Shown piece by piece: positions 1-8,328 of a stretch of DNA of 64,000 nt. The notes below the pieces were generated by a model. It made no database searches. It was not told where the DNA came from and saw nothing but the letters and a program-made list of their open reading frames with translations. Location of the stretch: positions 144,839 to 208,838 of the forward strand of contig NZ_JAAOXD010000001.1 in assembly GCF_014694315.1 (NCBI RefSeq). The letters are read 5' to 3'. Each line of letters starts with the position of its first letter. Within the stretch, counting starts at the first letter, position 1. Made by a program: the position numbers and the translations under genes. This stretch comes from Arthrobacter ipis. GTDB lineage: Bacteria > Actinomycetota > Actinomycetes > Actinomycetales > Micrococcaceae.

Positions 1-1352
1 CGCTGGACGTACTCGAGGGGATCGGTGTCCGCCATGAGGTGGCCGCGCACGCGGTAGGAGTGGATCAGCTGCTGGATCCGGGCGACCTTGTTGATCTGGT
101 CGGCCGGGTCCACCTGCAGGTCCGGGCTCCAGCGCACAGGCTCGTACGGGATGCGCAGCGCTTCGAAGATTTCGTCGTAGAAGTCCTGCGCGCCGAGGAG
201 CAGGGAGTGGACGAGCTTGAGGAATTCGCCGCTGCCTGCGCCCTGGATGACGCGGTGGTCATAGGTGGAGGTCAGGGTGAGGATCTTGCTGATGGCGTTC
301 TGGGCGATGATCTTCTCGCTGGCGCCCTGCCATTCGGCCGGGTAGTCGAGGGCGCCGACGCCGATGATGGCGGCCTGGCCCTTCGACAGGCGGGGCACGG
401 AGTGGACGGTGCCAATGCCGCCCGGGTTGGTCAGCGACACAGTGGTGCCGGCGTGGTCGTCAGCCGTCAGCTTGCCGTTGCGGGCACGCTTGATGAGGTC
501 TTCATAGGTGTGCCAGAACTCCGCAAAGTTCATGGTTTCGGCCTTCTTGATGTTGGGAACCATCAGAAGGCGGGTGCCGTCGGGCTTCGGCATGTCAATG
601 GCGATGCCGAAGTTCACGTGAGCCGGCTGGACCGCGACGGGCTTGCCGTCGACCTCGTCGTAGTACACGTTCATGGACGGGAACTGGGAGAGGGCCCGGA
701 CAACGGCGTAGCCGATGAGGTGGGTGAAGGAGACCTTGCCGCCGCGGGCACGGGCCAGGTTGGAGTTGATGACAACCCGGTTGTCGATCAGGAGCTTGGC
801 CGGAACCGCCCTGACGCTGGTGGCCGTGGGCACCTCGAGGCTGGTAACCATGTTCGTCGCAATGGCCTTGGCCGGTCCGCGGAGGACGGACACGACGTCT
901 TCCTCGGGGGCGGTGGGAGCCTTGACGTTCTTCGGCAGCTGGGCCGGGATAGGCTGGGCGCCGGTGCCCGCCTCGGACTTCTTCGCGCCGTCGCGGGCTA
1001 CCGTTGCCGGAGCCTTCTTGGCAGGTGCAGGCTGGGCGGGGGCTGCCGCCGGCGCCGGTGCCGGGGCTGCCGCAGGCGCCTGGGCCGCGGGAGTAGCGGA
1101 TGCCGGTGCCTTCGCGGGCGCCGGGGGAGGGACAACAGGCAACTCGCGGGTAGCCGGGTTGGCCGCCGGTGACATCACTGCCGGCACGCCGTTGGAAGAT
1201 GGACCGCTGCCGCTGTCGAATGATTCGAACAGGGGCCACCACTTGGCATCGACCGTGTTCTTGTCCTGTTGATAACGCTCGTACAGTTCGTCAACGAGCC
1301 ACTCGTTTCCACCAAATTCCTCTGGCAGACGGTGGCTAGGCTGCTCTGGCAC
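1..1352 (-). CDS. kgd: Multifunctional 2-oxoglutarate decarboxylase/dehydrogenase E1-E2 fusion, N-terminal 450 residues (partial)
   Basis: Actinobacterial fusion of the 2-oxoglutarate dehydrogenase E1 component with an acyltransferase (E2) domain, acting in the TCA cycle. Seen here: an E1 N-terminal helix (about residues 12-42, FGGNEWLVDELYERY), an Ala/Pro-rich linker (about 60-145), then the E2 catalytic domain (about 148-395) with the His366 region STYDHRVIQGAGSGEF, and the first residues leading into E1 (DPLEYVQ). The TPP-binding E1 part lies beyond the window start. I chose GTG at 1352 because VPEQPSHRLPEEFGG begins there, with GGAAGAGG about 10 nt upstream; the ATG at 1371-1373 is in another frame. 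Family assignment is very secure. The gene is truncated only by the window edge. Confidence 0.95.
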   Translation of the reverse strand, partial: MPEQPSHRLPEEFGGNEWLVDELYERYQQDKNTVDAKWWPLFESFDSGSGPSSNGVPAVMSPAANPATRELPVVPPPAPAKAPASATPAAQAPAAAPAPAPAAAPAQPAPAKKAPATVARDGAKKSEAGTGAQPIPAQLPKNVKAPTAPEEDVVSVLRGPAKAIATNMVTSLEVPTATSVRAVPAKLLIDNRVVINSNLARARGGKVSFTHLIGYAVVRALSQFPSMNVYYDEVDGKPVAVQPAHVNFGIAIDMPKPDGTRLLMVPNIKKAETMNFAEFWHTYEDLIKRARNGKLTADDHAGTTVSLTNPGGIGTVHSVPRLSKGQAAIIGVGALDYPAEWQGASEKIIAQNAISKILTLTSTYDHRVIQGAGSGEFLKLVHSLLLGAQDFYDEIFEALRIPYEPVRWSPDLQVDPADQINKVARIQQLIHSYRVRGHLMADTDPLEYVQ

Positions 1353-1803
1353 TTGAAATACGCCTCTTCCATGAGTTTGATTTCCCTCTGGTCGCCTAAG
1401 GTGCCACGGCACAACGATCGAACCAGTTTCTGTGTCCTATGAATCCAGACCTTTGCCAGTCTAATGACCGTTCCGGGTTAACTGCCAATAAGGGTGACCC
1501 AAATCATGTACCGCCCGAATTATGGCGAAATGGCGTCCAAACGAGCCCGGAAGAGTGTCCTTTCCGCCGTGCCCGGACCGCGGTTCCGGACGGGCCGGAT
1601 GAGCCCCTTCAGTCCTCCATGGCGGCACGCTGCTCCTGTAGACTGCAATCCTTATGGACAGTAGATATAGGTGCCATGGACGGTAATTCCAGGTGCCGGC
1701 CTGGGGGCTTTCAGCGGAGCGTGGTCAGCGCCGCGCGGCCCGACCACAGCGCCGGCAAACCCACTGGCCCGGGCCGCTGCCGCCGACGACTTCCGGCTGG
1801 CCC
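1353..1803. other. Intergenic region between kgd and the CNNM pair
   Basis: About 450 bp separating divergent genes. I see no convincing coding sequence: the plus-strand open frame at 1439-1807 is Arg/Pro/Cys-rich without family resemblance. The region should hold the kgd promoter and that of the downstream membrane proteins; a TAGACT hexamer at 1638-1643 is a possible plus-strand -10 element, but no good -35 partner was found. Confidence 0.4.
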
Positions 1804-3192
1804 ATGATGGAGTGGCTCCTTGTCGCCGCCGGACTGCTGCTGATCCTCGGAACAGGCTTCTTCGTCGCCGTCGAGTTTTCCCTTATTGCGCTGGATCAGC
1901 CCACCGTGCAGCGTGCCGTTGACGACGGCGACGCCGCCGCAGTGCCGCTGCTCAAGTGCCTGAAGTCCCTGTCCACGCAGCTGTCCAGCTGCCAGCTCGG
2001 CATCACCATGACCACGCTGTTGACGGGTTACGTCATGGAGCCGTCCGTCGGGGCGCTGCTCGACGCGCCCATTGCCGCCGTCGGGATCCCCGAGCCAGTG
2101 GCCGGTTCAGTCTCCCTCGTGGTCGCGATGGTGATCGCGACGGGGCTGTCCATGCTCCTGGGCGAACTCGTTCCCAAAAACATGGCCATAGCCCTCGCGT
2201 TTCGAATCGGCCGCGCCCTGGCGCGGCCGCAGCTGGTCTTCACCGCCATTTTCAAGCCCGCCATCGTGGTCCTGAACGGTTTTTCGAACAAGGTCCTGAA
2301 CGTCTTCGGGCTGGAGGCCAAGGAGGAGATCTCCGGGGCCCGCACGCCGGCGGAGCTTGCCTCCCTGGTGCGCAGGTCCGCGGCCATGGGCACGCTCGAT
2401 CCTGGGACCGCGAACTTCATTGCCCGCACGCTGAACTTCTCGGGCCGCAGCGCCGCTGACGTGATGACGCCGCGCATCCGCGTCGAAACCATTGATGCCG
2501 ACCAGCCGGTCTCGGACATCATCGACGCCGCCCGCCGCAGCGGATATTCGCGCTTCCCCGTCATCGGTGAGTCTGCGGACGACATCCGCGGGCTGGTGCA
2601 CGTCAAGAAGGCCATCGCCGTTCCTCCGAACCGGCGGCGGAAGCTCGAGGCCGGCGCCATCATGACGGACGTCCTCCGGGTCCCCGAAACCATCCACCTG
2701 GACGCCCTGCTTGCCGAACTGCGGGAGGGCAACCTGCAGCTTGCCGTGGTGCTGGACGAGTACGGCGGGACTGCCGGGATCGCCACGCTGGAGGACCTGG
2801 TCGAGGAAATCGTCGGCGAAGTGGCCGACGAGCACGACAAGGTCCGGCCGGGGCTGCTGCAAAGCGCCTCCGGTGACTGGTACTTTCCGGGCCTGATGCG
2901 GCCGGACGAGCTCTCGGAACAGATTCCGGGCCTCGCCGTTCCCGACGAGGCCGCTTACGAGACGGTGGGCGGGTATGTCATGAGCGAGCTTGGACGTATT
3001 CCCGAGGTTGGGGACACCGTGGAAGCGGGCGGCGGAACGCTCAGTGTCACGAGGATGGACGGCCGGCGCATCGACCGGATCTGCTTCAGGCCGCACCGCG
3101 AACCCAGGGACAGCGCCGCCAATCACGGCAAGTCAGGGAACGGCGGCAAATCCGCTAACCACGGCAAGCCCGGGAACGGCGGGCGGTCATGA
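1804..3192 (+). CDS. CNNM/CBS-domain membrane protein with CorC domain (hemolysin C family)
   Basis: 462-residue integral membrane protein of the CNNM/CorC family, often annotated as hemolysin and linked to Mg2+/Co2+ efflux. N-terminal DUF21 membrane domain (about residues 1-190) starts with a hydrophobic segment (WLLVAAGLLLILGTGFFVAV) and contains a conserved LGELVPKNMAIA stretch. Two CBS motifs follow (about 205-330, including MTPRIRVETID and LDEYGGTAGIATLEDLVEEI), then a C-terminal CorC_HlyC domain (about 345-430). The tail is hydrophilic and repeated (HGK..GNGGK). The ATG at 1804 is followed directly by a second ATG at 1807. The stop overlaps the next gene's start by 4 nt (ATGA), so the two paralogues are probably co-transcribed and may form a heteromer. 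Substrate is not evident from sequence. Confidence 0.9.
   Translation: MMEWLLVAAGLLLILGTGFFVAVEFSLIALDQPTVQRAVDDGDAAAVPLLKCLKSLSTQLSSCQLGITMTTLLTGYVMEPSVGALLDAPIAAVGIPEPVAGSVSLVVAMVIATGLSMLLGELVPKNMAIALAFRIGRALARPQLVFTAIFKPAIVVLNGFSNKVLNVFGLEAKEEISGARTPAELASLVRRSAAMGTLDPGTANFIARTLNFSGRSAADVMTPRIRVETIDADQPVSDIIDAARRSGYSRFPVIGESADDIRGLVHVKKAIAVPPNRRRKLEAGAIMTDVLRVPETIHLDALLAELREGNLQLAVVLDEYGGTAGIATLEDLVEEIVGEVADEHDKVRPGLLQSASGDWYFPGLMRPDELSEQIPGLAVPDEAAYETVGGYVMSELGRIPEVGDTVEAGGGTLSVTRMDGRRIDRICFRPHREPRDSAANHGKSGNGGKSANHGKPGNGGRS
3121..3182 (+). repeat. Two 26-bp near-identical direct repeats in the CNNM gene tail
   Basis: Units 3121-3146 and 3157-3182 differ at only a few positions and have a 36-bp period. 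They encode the repeated tail NHGKSGNGG / NHGKPGNGG. Probably a recent in-frame duplication in a disordered terminus. Confidence 0.8.
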
Positions 3193-4259
3193 GCGACTGG
3201 GCAGGACTGATCTGGCTGGTGGTGCTGCTCCTGGGCAACGCCTTCTTCGTGGCCGCGGAATTCGCCGTCATGTCCGCACGCCGGAGCCAGATTGAGCCGC
3301 TGGCAGACGAGGGCGTCCTGCGCGCGCAGACCACGCTGCGGGCCATGGAGAACGTTTCACTGATGCTGGCATGCGCGCAACTGGGCATTACCGTGTGCTC
3401 GCTGCTGATCCTGCTGGTGGCGGAGCCGGCCATCCACCACTTGCTGGCCGTGCCTCTTGCCGGGCTGGGGGTGCCTACGGAGATTGCCGACGTCTCGGCG
3501 TTCGCTGTGGCCCTGATGCTGGTGACGTTCCTGCATGTGACGTTCGGGGAGATGGTGCCCAAGAACATTTCCGTCTCCGTTGCCGACAAGGCAGCGCTGC
3601 TCCTGGCTCCGCCGCTGATGTTCATTGCAAGGATCGTGAACCCGGTCATCGCCGCGCTCAACTGGTCCGCTAACCACATCCTGAAGCTGATGCGCATCGA
3701 GCCAAAGGACGAGGTCAATTCCACGTTCACGCTCGAGGAGGTTCAGTCCATCGTGCAGGAGTCCACGCGGCACGGCCTGGTGGACGACGACGCCGGCCTG
3801 ATCACCGGGGCCCTCGAATTTTCGGAGTACACCGCCGGCAGTGTCATGGTTCCGCTGGAACGGCTGGTCATGCTGAGGTCCTCGACCTCCCCGCTGGAGT
3901 TTGAAAAGGCTGTCAGCCGCACCGGCTTTTCCCGCTTCCCGATGCTGGACGACGACGGCATGCTGGCCGGCTACCTCCACATCAAGGACGTGCTCGCCAT
4001 CCCGGAATCCGGCTATGAGGTGCCCATCGCGGAGAGCCGCATCCGGTCACTGGCCAACCTCTCGCGCGACGACGAGATAGAAATGGCGATGTCCGTGATG
4101 CAGCGCTCAGGCTCACATCTGGCGCGCGTCATGGGGCCGGGCGGGCAAACCGAAGGCGTGCTGTTCCTGGAGGATGTCATCGAGCAGCTTGTGGGGGAGA
4201 TCCGGGATGCCAACCAAGCCAAGGGCATCCGGCGGCTGGGCAGGCCCGACGGCGGATAG
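3189..4259 (+). CDS. CNNM/CBS-domain membrane protein, short form lacking CorC domain
   Basis: 356-residue paralogue of the upstream gene, starting at an ATG overlapping its stop by 4 nt. N-terminal DUF21 membrane domain with hydrophobic segments (LIWLVVLLLGNAFFVAAEF) and the family motif FGEMVPKNISVS around residue 120. A CBS pair follows (VPLERLVMLRSS, then LFLEDVIEQLVGEI). The protein ends soon after the second CBS motif, so the CorC_HlyC transport-accessory domain present in the neighbour is absent. This short/long pairing of adjacent CNNM genes is common in actinobacteria. Role probably divalent-cation homeostasis at the membrane; exact substrate unknown. A GC-rich hairpin lies directly after the stop. 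Confidence 0.88.
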   Translation: MSDWAGLIWLVVLLLGNAFFVAAEFAVMSARRSQIEPLADEGVLRAQTTLRAMENVSLMLACAQLGITVCSLLILLVAEPAIHHLLAVPLAGLGVPTEIADVSAFAVALMLVTFLHVTFGEMVPKNISVSVADKAALLLAPPLMFIARIVNPVIAALNWSANHILKLMRIEPKDEVNSTFTLEEVQSIVQESTRHGLVDDDAGLITGALEFSEYTAGSVMVPLERLVMLRSSTSPLEFEKAVSRTGFSRFPMLDDDGMLAGYLHIKDVLAIPESGYEVPIAESRIRSLANLSRDDEIEMAMSVMQRSGSHLARVMGPGGQTEGVLFLEDVIEQLVGEIRDANQAKGIRRLGRPDGG

Positions 4260-4260
4260 C

Positions 4261-4278
4261 GGCCCGGGTGCCCGGGCC
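4261..4278 (+). terminator. GC-rich hairpin after the CNNM pair
   Basis: Perfect inverted repeat GGCCCGGG-TG-CCCGGGCC starting two bases after the upstream stop codon. There is no T-tract, so it may weaken rather than end transcription; it separates the CNNM pair from the zinc operon. Confidence 0.4.
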
Positions 4279-4291
4279 GGCGCCCGCGTCG

Positions 4292-4328
4292 GTAGCGCTA
4301 AATAGGAATCATTCCTATTTAGCGCTAC
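4292..4328. promoter_or_regulatory. 37-bp palindrome, probable zinc-regulator (Zur-type) operator of znuACB
   Basis: An 18-bp arm on each side of the central base 4310 is perfectly self-complementary (left arm begins GTAGCGCTAAATAGGAAT). It lies 60 nt before znuA and overlaps the likely promoter: TACACT at 4326-4331 is a plausible -10 and its -35 position falls inside the dyad. Fur-family repressors bind AT-rich dyads of about 20 bp; a Fur-family gene sits at the end of this module. The regulator's identity is inferred. Confidence 0.75.
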
Positions 4329-4387
4329 ACTCGAGTAGGGGTTGCCCCCTCCCCGCAACCTGACCTGTCCAGAACCGAGGTATCTCC

Positions 4388-5374
4388 GTGCCCAGCAATG
4401 CCCGCACTTTCCTGACCGCCGCCCTGGCCGGTTTCGGCCTGCTTCTCACCGGCTGCGGTTCGCCGGCGGCCTCGACACCAGGTGCAGACGCCGCCGCCCG
4501 CATCGCCGTCGTCACGTCCACGAACGTGTACGGGGACATTGTTGAGGCCATCGGCGGGGACAAGGTCAACGTCTCGGCCATCATCTCCCGTCCGAGCCAG
4601 GACCCGCACTCCTACGAGGCCAACGCCCAGGACCGGCTGACGGTCTCGAAAGCCAAACTGGTGGTGGAAAACGGCGGCGGCTACGACGATTTCATCCACA
4701 CCCTGGCGGACGACAGCAATGTGCCGCACGAGAACATCATCAGTGCCGTGGAGGTGTCCGGACTGGCCCCGGAAGCGGCGGGCACGGCCTCCGCCCACGC
4801 CGGGTCCGCCCATGCAGAGGACGGGCACTCCCATGATCACGGCGACTTCAACGAGCACGTCTGGTACAGCCTTGACGCGGTGTCGCACCTTGCCGATGCA
4901 GTGGCCGCCCGGCTCGGCGCGCTTGACTCGGCCTCGGCCCCCCAGTTCACCGCCAATGCAGCCGCGTTCAAGTCGGGCCTCAAGAAGCTTGAGAGTAAGA
5001 TTTCCGCAATGAAGACCTCGCACGGCGGTGCTGGCGTCGCGGTGACCGAACCGGTTCCCCTCTACCTGCTGGAAGCGGCCGGACTCGAGAACCGCACGCC
5101 TGCCGAGTACACTGCCGCCGTGGAGGAAGGCGCCGACGTTCCGCCCGCAGTCCTGAAGGCGGCCACCTCGACGGTCGCGGCAAAGGACACGAGTTTCCTC
5201 GCTTATAACGAGCAGACGGAAGGCCCGCAGACCCAGGCCGTAAAGAACGCGGCGAGCGCCGCCGGCACGCCGGTGGTGAACTTCACCGAAACCCTTCCGG
5301 ACGGCAAGACCTACCTGGAATGGATGGCGGACAACGTGGAAAATGTCGGCAAAGCACTGAAGAGCCAGCGTTGA
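4388..5374 (+). CDS. znuA: Zinc ABC transporter substrate-binding lipoprotein
   Basis: 328-residue cluster A-I metal-binding receptor that captures Zn2+ (or a related metal) outside the membrane. The N-terminus is a lipoprotein signal with lipobox LTGC (Cys23). The mature domain contains VTSTNVYGDIVEAIGGD and SRPSQDPHSYE, whose His is a metal ligand in this family. A His/Asp-rich loop at about residues 137-160 (HSHDHGDFNEHVWY) is typical of zinc rather than manganese receptors. Start is GTG at 4388, with GAGG about 9 nt upstream. First gene of znuA-znuC-znuB; its promoter carries the 37-bp palindrome, so repression under zinc sufficiency is likely. Confidence 0.92.
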   Translation: MPSNARTFLTAALAGFGLLLTGCGSPAASTPGADAAARIAVVTSTNVYGDIVEAIGGDKVNVSAIISRPSQDPHSYEANAQDRLTVSKAKLVVENGGGYDDFIHTLADDSNVPHENIISAVEVSGLAPEAAGTASAHAGSAHAEDGHSHDHGDFNEHVWYSLDAVSHLADAVAARLGALDSASAPQFTANAAAFKSGLKKLESKISAMKTSHGGAGVAVTEPVPLYLLEAAGLENRTPAEYTAAVEEGADVPPAVLKAATSTVAAKDTSFLAYNEQTEGPQTQAVKNAASAAGTPVVNFTETLPDGKTYLEWMADNVENVGKALKSQR

Positions 5375-6186
5375 ACCCAGTCATCAGCCTGAAGCAGGCG
5401 TCCCTGAAGTTCGGCCGGCGCGCGCTCTGGGAAGATCTGAACCTGGACATCAATCCGGGGGAGTTCTTCGCGGTGCTGGGGCCAAACGGCAGCGGCAAGA
5501 CCAGTTTTCTGAAGGTCCTGTTGGGCCTGCAGGAGCTGCACTCGGGCCATGTGAGCCTCGGCGGCCACCCGGTGGAGCGGGGCAGCCGGCTGATCGGCTA
5601 CATCCCGCAGCAGAAGCCCTTCCTGCCCGACACCCCCATGCGGGCCCGCGACCTGGTGGGCCTGGGCGTCGACGGGCACCGCTGGGGAATCCGGCTGGGC
5701 ACCGCCAAAGCCAACCGCAGGATTGACGAACTGCTGGACCTCGTCGGGGCAAGCGACTACGCCAAGGTCCCCGTCGGGCAGCTCTCCGGCGGTGAGCAGC
5801 AGCGTCTCCGCGTGGCCCAGGCCCTTGCCACCGACCCGAAGGTGCTGCTGTGCGACGAGCCGCTCCTGTCGCTGGACCTGCACCACCAGCAGGCGGTCAG
5901 CGCCCTTATCAACAAGCAGTGCCATGACCGGAAGAGCGCCGTGGTGTTCGTGACCCACGAAATCAATCCGATCATCGACTACGTGGATCGCATCCTGTAC
6001 CTGGCGGGCGGCCGGTTCAGCGTGGGAACGCCACATGAGGTCATGACCACCGAGGTCCTCTCCGACCTCTACGACAGCAACGTGGAAGTGATCCACGCCA
6101 ACGGCCGGATCGTCGTCGTCGGTCTGCCCGATGCCACCACCCACCATCATGACGACGCGCATGCCGCTGCGGGGGAAGGTTCCTGA
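5371..6186 (+). CDS. znuC: Zinc ABC transporter ATP-binding protein
   Basis: 271-residue ABC ATPase energising metal import with ZnuA and ZnuB. Motifs: Walker A GPNGSGKT (about residue 37), signature LSGGEQQR (about 137), Walker B LLCDEP (about 160) and the H-loop VTHE. The C-terminus is His/Asp-rich (THHHDDAHA), as in many zinc-specific ZnuC proteins. I chose the TTG at 5371, which overlaps the znuA stop as TTGA, so the two are translationally coupled; the in-frame ATG at 5320 would overlap znuA by 55 nt. The next gene overlaps by one base. Confidence 0.92.
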   Translation: MNPVISLKQASLKFGRRALWEDLNLDINPGEFFAVLGPNGSGKTSFLKVLLGLQELHSGHVSLGGHPVERGSRLIGYIPQQKPFLPDTPMRARDLVGLGVDGHRWGIRLGTAKANRRIDELLDLVGASDYAKVPVGQLSGGEQQRLRVAQALATDPKVLLCDEPLLSLDLHHQQAVSALINKQCHDRKSAVVFVTHEINPIIDYVDRILYLAGGRFSVGTPHEVMTTEVLSDLYDSNVEVIHANGRIVVVGLPDATTHHHDDAHAAAGEGS

Positions 6187-7061
6187 TGGACCTGGATTCG
6201 CTCCTGCAATCGGTGTTCAACTTCGAGAACTACGGCGAATTGCTGGTGCTGGTGCAGAACTCGCTGTGGGCCGGCGCGGTTCTTGGGCTCCTCGGCGGCC
6301 TCGTGGGGACCTTCGTGATGAAGCGCGACCTGGCATTTGCCGTCCACGGAATCTCCGAGCTGTCGTTCGCCGGCGCCGCCTTCGCGCTCCTGATCGGCAC
6401 CGACGTGGTGTTCGGCTCCCTGGTGGGGTCCGTGGCGGCCGCGCTGTTGCTCGGGCTCATGGGCGTCCGGGCGCGGGACAAGAACTCCATCATCGGCGTG
6501 ATCATGCCCTTTGGCCTCGGGCTCGGCATTCTCTTCCTGTCGCTCTACGAGGGCAGGGCCGCCAATAAGTTCGGCCTCCTCACCGGGCAGATTGTGTCGG
6601 TGGACACCGTCCAGCTCCAGGTGCTGGCGGGGACCGCCGTGGCCGTGATGGCGGCGCTGTGCGTCATCTGGCGCCCGCTGAGCTTCGCCAGCGTAGATCC
6701 CGAGCTAGCCGAGGCCCGCGGTGTTCCCGTGCGGTCCCTGGCCCTGGTTTTCATGGTGCTCCTGGGCGTCAGCGTGGCGCTGTCGATCCAGATCGTGGGT
6801 GCCCTGCTGGTTCTCGCCCTGCTGATCACTCCAGCGGCTGCGGCCCTGCGGGTGACGTCGTCGCCGCGCCTCGTTGTCCTGCTCAGTGTGGTGTTCGCCG
6901 TTTCGGCGACGGTGGGGGGAATCCTGCTCGCCCTCGGCGGCCGCATCCCCATCAGCCCCTACGTCACCACGCTGTCGTTCCTGATCTACGTGGTCTGCCG
7001 GGTCATCGGCAGCGTCCGCGCCAGGCGCGGCCTCAACGGCCGGGTCATGCGGACCGCCTGA
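6186..7061 (+). CDS. znuB: Zinc ABC transporter permease
   Basis: 291-residue ABC-3 family permease with about eight to nine hydrophobic segments. Typical family stretches are visible: FVMKRDLAFAVHGISELSFAG near the N-terminus, FGLLTGQIVSVDTVQLQVLA in the middle, and SIQIVGALLVLALLITPAAAA, followed by the last membrane segments. The start overlaps the ATPase stop by one base (TGATG), so it belongs to the same operon. It forms the membrane channel for the zinc importer. It is followed by a convergent Fur-family regulator about 50 bp downstream, which is a common arrangement of a zinc importer with its sensor. Confidence 0.92.
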   Translation: MDLDSLLQSVFNFENYGELLVLVQNSLWAGAVLGLLGGLVGTFVMKRDLAFAVHGISELSFAGAAFALLIGTDVVFGSLVGSVAAALLLGLMGVRARDKNSIIGVIMPFGLGLGILFLSLYEGRAANKFGLLTGQIVSVDTVQLQVLAGTAVAVMAALCVIWRPLSFASVDPELAEARGVPVRSLALVFMVLLGVSVALSIQIVGALLVLALLITPAAAALRVTSSPRLVVLLSVVFAVSATVGGILLALGGRIPISPYVTTLSFLIYVVCRVIGSVRARRGLNGRVMRTA

Positions 7062-7084
7062 ATTCCTTGGGCGCGCGGCTTACG

Positions 7085-7116
7085 GCACTCGGTTCCTACT
7101 GCACTCGGTTCCTACT
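7085..7116. repeat. Perfect 16-bp tandem duplication over the 3' end of the Fur-family gene
   Basis: The unit GCACTCGGTTCCTACT occurs at 7085-7100 and again at 7101-7116 with no gap. The second copy includes the regulator's stop codon (7112-7114 on the minus strand). Confidence 0.9.
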
Positions 7117-7576
7117 GGGCTGCGGCCTTGCGTGCGGAGCAGTCGGGGCAGAGGCCGTAGATCTCAACCGTGTGGGCCACTTCCGTGAAGCCGTGCTCCT
7201 GCGCGGTCCTCGCGGCCCAGGTCTCGACGGCGGGGGCCTCCACTTCCACGGCCTTGCCGCAGTTGCGGCAGAGGAGGTGGTGATGGTGCACCGTCACGGC
7301 GCAACGGCGGTACACGGCCTCGCCGTCGCCGTTGCGCAGCACGTCCACGAGTTCCTCGTCGGCCAGTGACTGCAGAATCCGGTAGGCGGTGGCCAGGGAG
7401 ACCGAGACACCCTTGTTCTGGAGAATCCGGTACAGCTCCTGGGTGCTCACGAAGTCATTGAGTTCGTCCAGGGCGGCGCTGACAGCGATCCGCTGCTTGG
7501 TGACGCGCTGCTCTTTCCCGCCGGCCGCCGTCGAAGGTGCCTGTGGTCTGCCGTCAGCGCTGGTGCGTTGTGGCAT
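7112..7576 (-). CDS. zur: Fur-family metalloregulator, probable zinc sensor Zur
   Basis: 154-residue Fur-family repressor: N-terminal winged helix (about residues 20-95, VSTQELYRILQNKGVSVSLATAYRILQSL) and a C-terminal dimerisation/metal domain. Metal-binding residues are visible: a His run TVHHHHLLC followed by CRNC, and a second CPDC pair near the C-terminus, which together form the structural zinc site; additional His and Glu residues form sensory sites. Convergent to znuACB, so a zinc-responsive role controlling the znuA palindrome is the simplest reading. Iron, manganese or peroxide sensors share the fold, so specificity is inferred from context. Confidence 0.88.
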   Translation of the reverse strand: MPQRTSADGRPQAPSTAAGGKEQRVTKQRIAVSAALDELNDFVSTQELYRILQNKGVSVSLATAYRILQSLADEELVDVLRNGDGEAVYRRCAVTVHHHHLLCRNCGKAVEVEAPAVETWAARTAQEHGFTEVAHTVEIYGLCPDCSARKAAAQ

Positions 7577-7659
7577 GGATGAACTCGCTTTTCTTTCGGG
7601 TAATGGCAGGCTTTAACGTTACCAGCCGGAGCCGCGTGGACACTGATCGGGGCCGTCTT

Positions 7660-7665
7660 TAGGCT
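7660..7665 (+). promoter_or_regulatory. Leaderless-type -10 element TAGGCT
   Basis: Six bases separate this hexamer from the ATG at 7672, and no Shine-Dalgarno sequence is present, so transcription would start at or next to the start codon. Confidence 0.55.
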
Positions 7666-7671
7666 TGCTTC

Positions 7672-8328
7672 ATGAAGCTGACCAAATTCACGCACGCTTG
7701 TGTCCGGCTCGAGAAGGACGGTCAGGTGCTGGTCCTGGATCCGGGGACCCTCTCCGAAACCGCCGAGGCGCTGGACGGCGCGCACGTAGTCCTCATTACG
7801 CACGAGCACGCCGACCACATCGATGTTCCCGCGGTGACCGCCGCGCTTGCGGACAACGGCGGCCTGGAACTCTTCGCACCGGAGGGCGTGGCGCAGAACG
7901 TGCGCAAGGAAGCGCCGGATGCCGCTGGCCGGGTGCATGCCGTGGAGCCGGGAACGGCGTTCGACGCCGCAGGGTTCGCGGTCCGCAGCTTCGGCGGCCA
8001 GCACGCGCTGATTCACCCGCAGATTCCCGTGGTCGCCAACATCGGTTACCTCGTGGACGAGAACGTGTACCACCCTGGCGACTCGTTCATCATTCCGGAC
8101 GGCATCAGCGTGCGTACGCTCCTAGTCCCGGTCCATGCCCCGTGGAACAAGGTCAGCGAGGTGGTGGACTTTGTCATCGGCGTCCGCGCCGGGCGGGCGT
8201 TCAACATCCACGACGGGCTCCTGAACGACACCGGCCTCGGACTGGTGGAGGGCCATGTCAAGCGGATCGGGGCCAAGTACGGCACAGAGTACAGCCACCT
8301 CTCCAGCCGGGAATCCGTGGAGCTTTAG
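7672..8328 (+). CDS. Metallo-beta-lactamase-fold hydrolase (UlaG-like)
   Basis: 218-residue MBL-fold protein of the short UlaG-like type. The metal motif THEHADHID (HxHxDH) is at about residues 42-50; further ligands are in FGGQHALIH and in [11 protein letters not shown] around residues 107-145. No extra domain is present. Substrate cannot be predicted; family members include lactonases and many uncharacterised hydrolases. The start at 7672 is supported by a TAGGCT hexamer six bases upstream (leaderless). The 3' end overlaps the convergent Cds1-like gene by 4 nt, so antisense effects between the two transcripts are possible. Confidence 0.85.
   Translation: MKLTKFTHACVRLEKDGQVLVLDPGTLSETAEALDGAHVVLITHEHADHIDVPAVTAALADNGGLELFAPEGVAQNVRKEAPDAAGRVHAVEPGTAFDAAGFAVRSFGGQHALIHPQIPVVANIGYLVDENVYHPGDSFIIPDGISVRTLLVPVHAPWNKVSEVVDFVIGVRAGRAFNIHDGLLNDTGLGLVEGHVKRIGAKYGTEYSHLSSRESVEL

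Noticed and set aside
1439..1807. A 122-codon frame before the CNNM genes
   Set aside because: Cys/Arg/Pro-rich, no ribosome site, and no resemblance to known proteins; regarded as noncoding.
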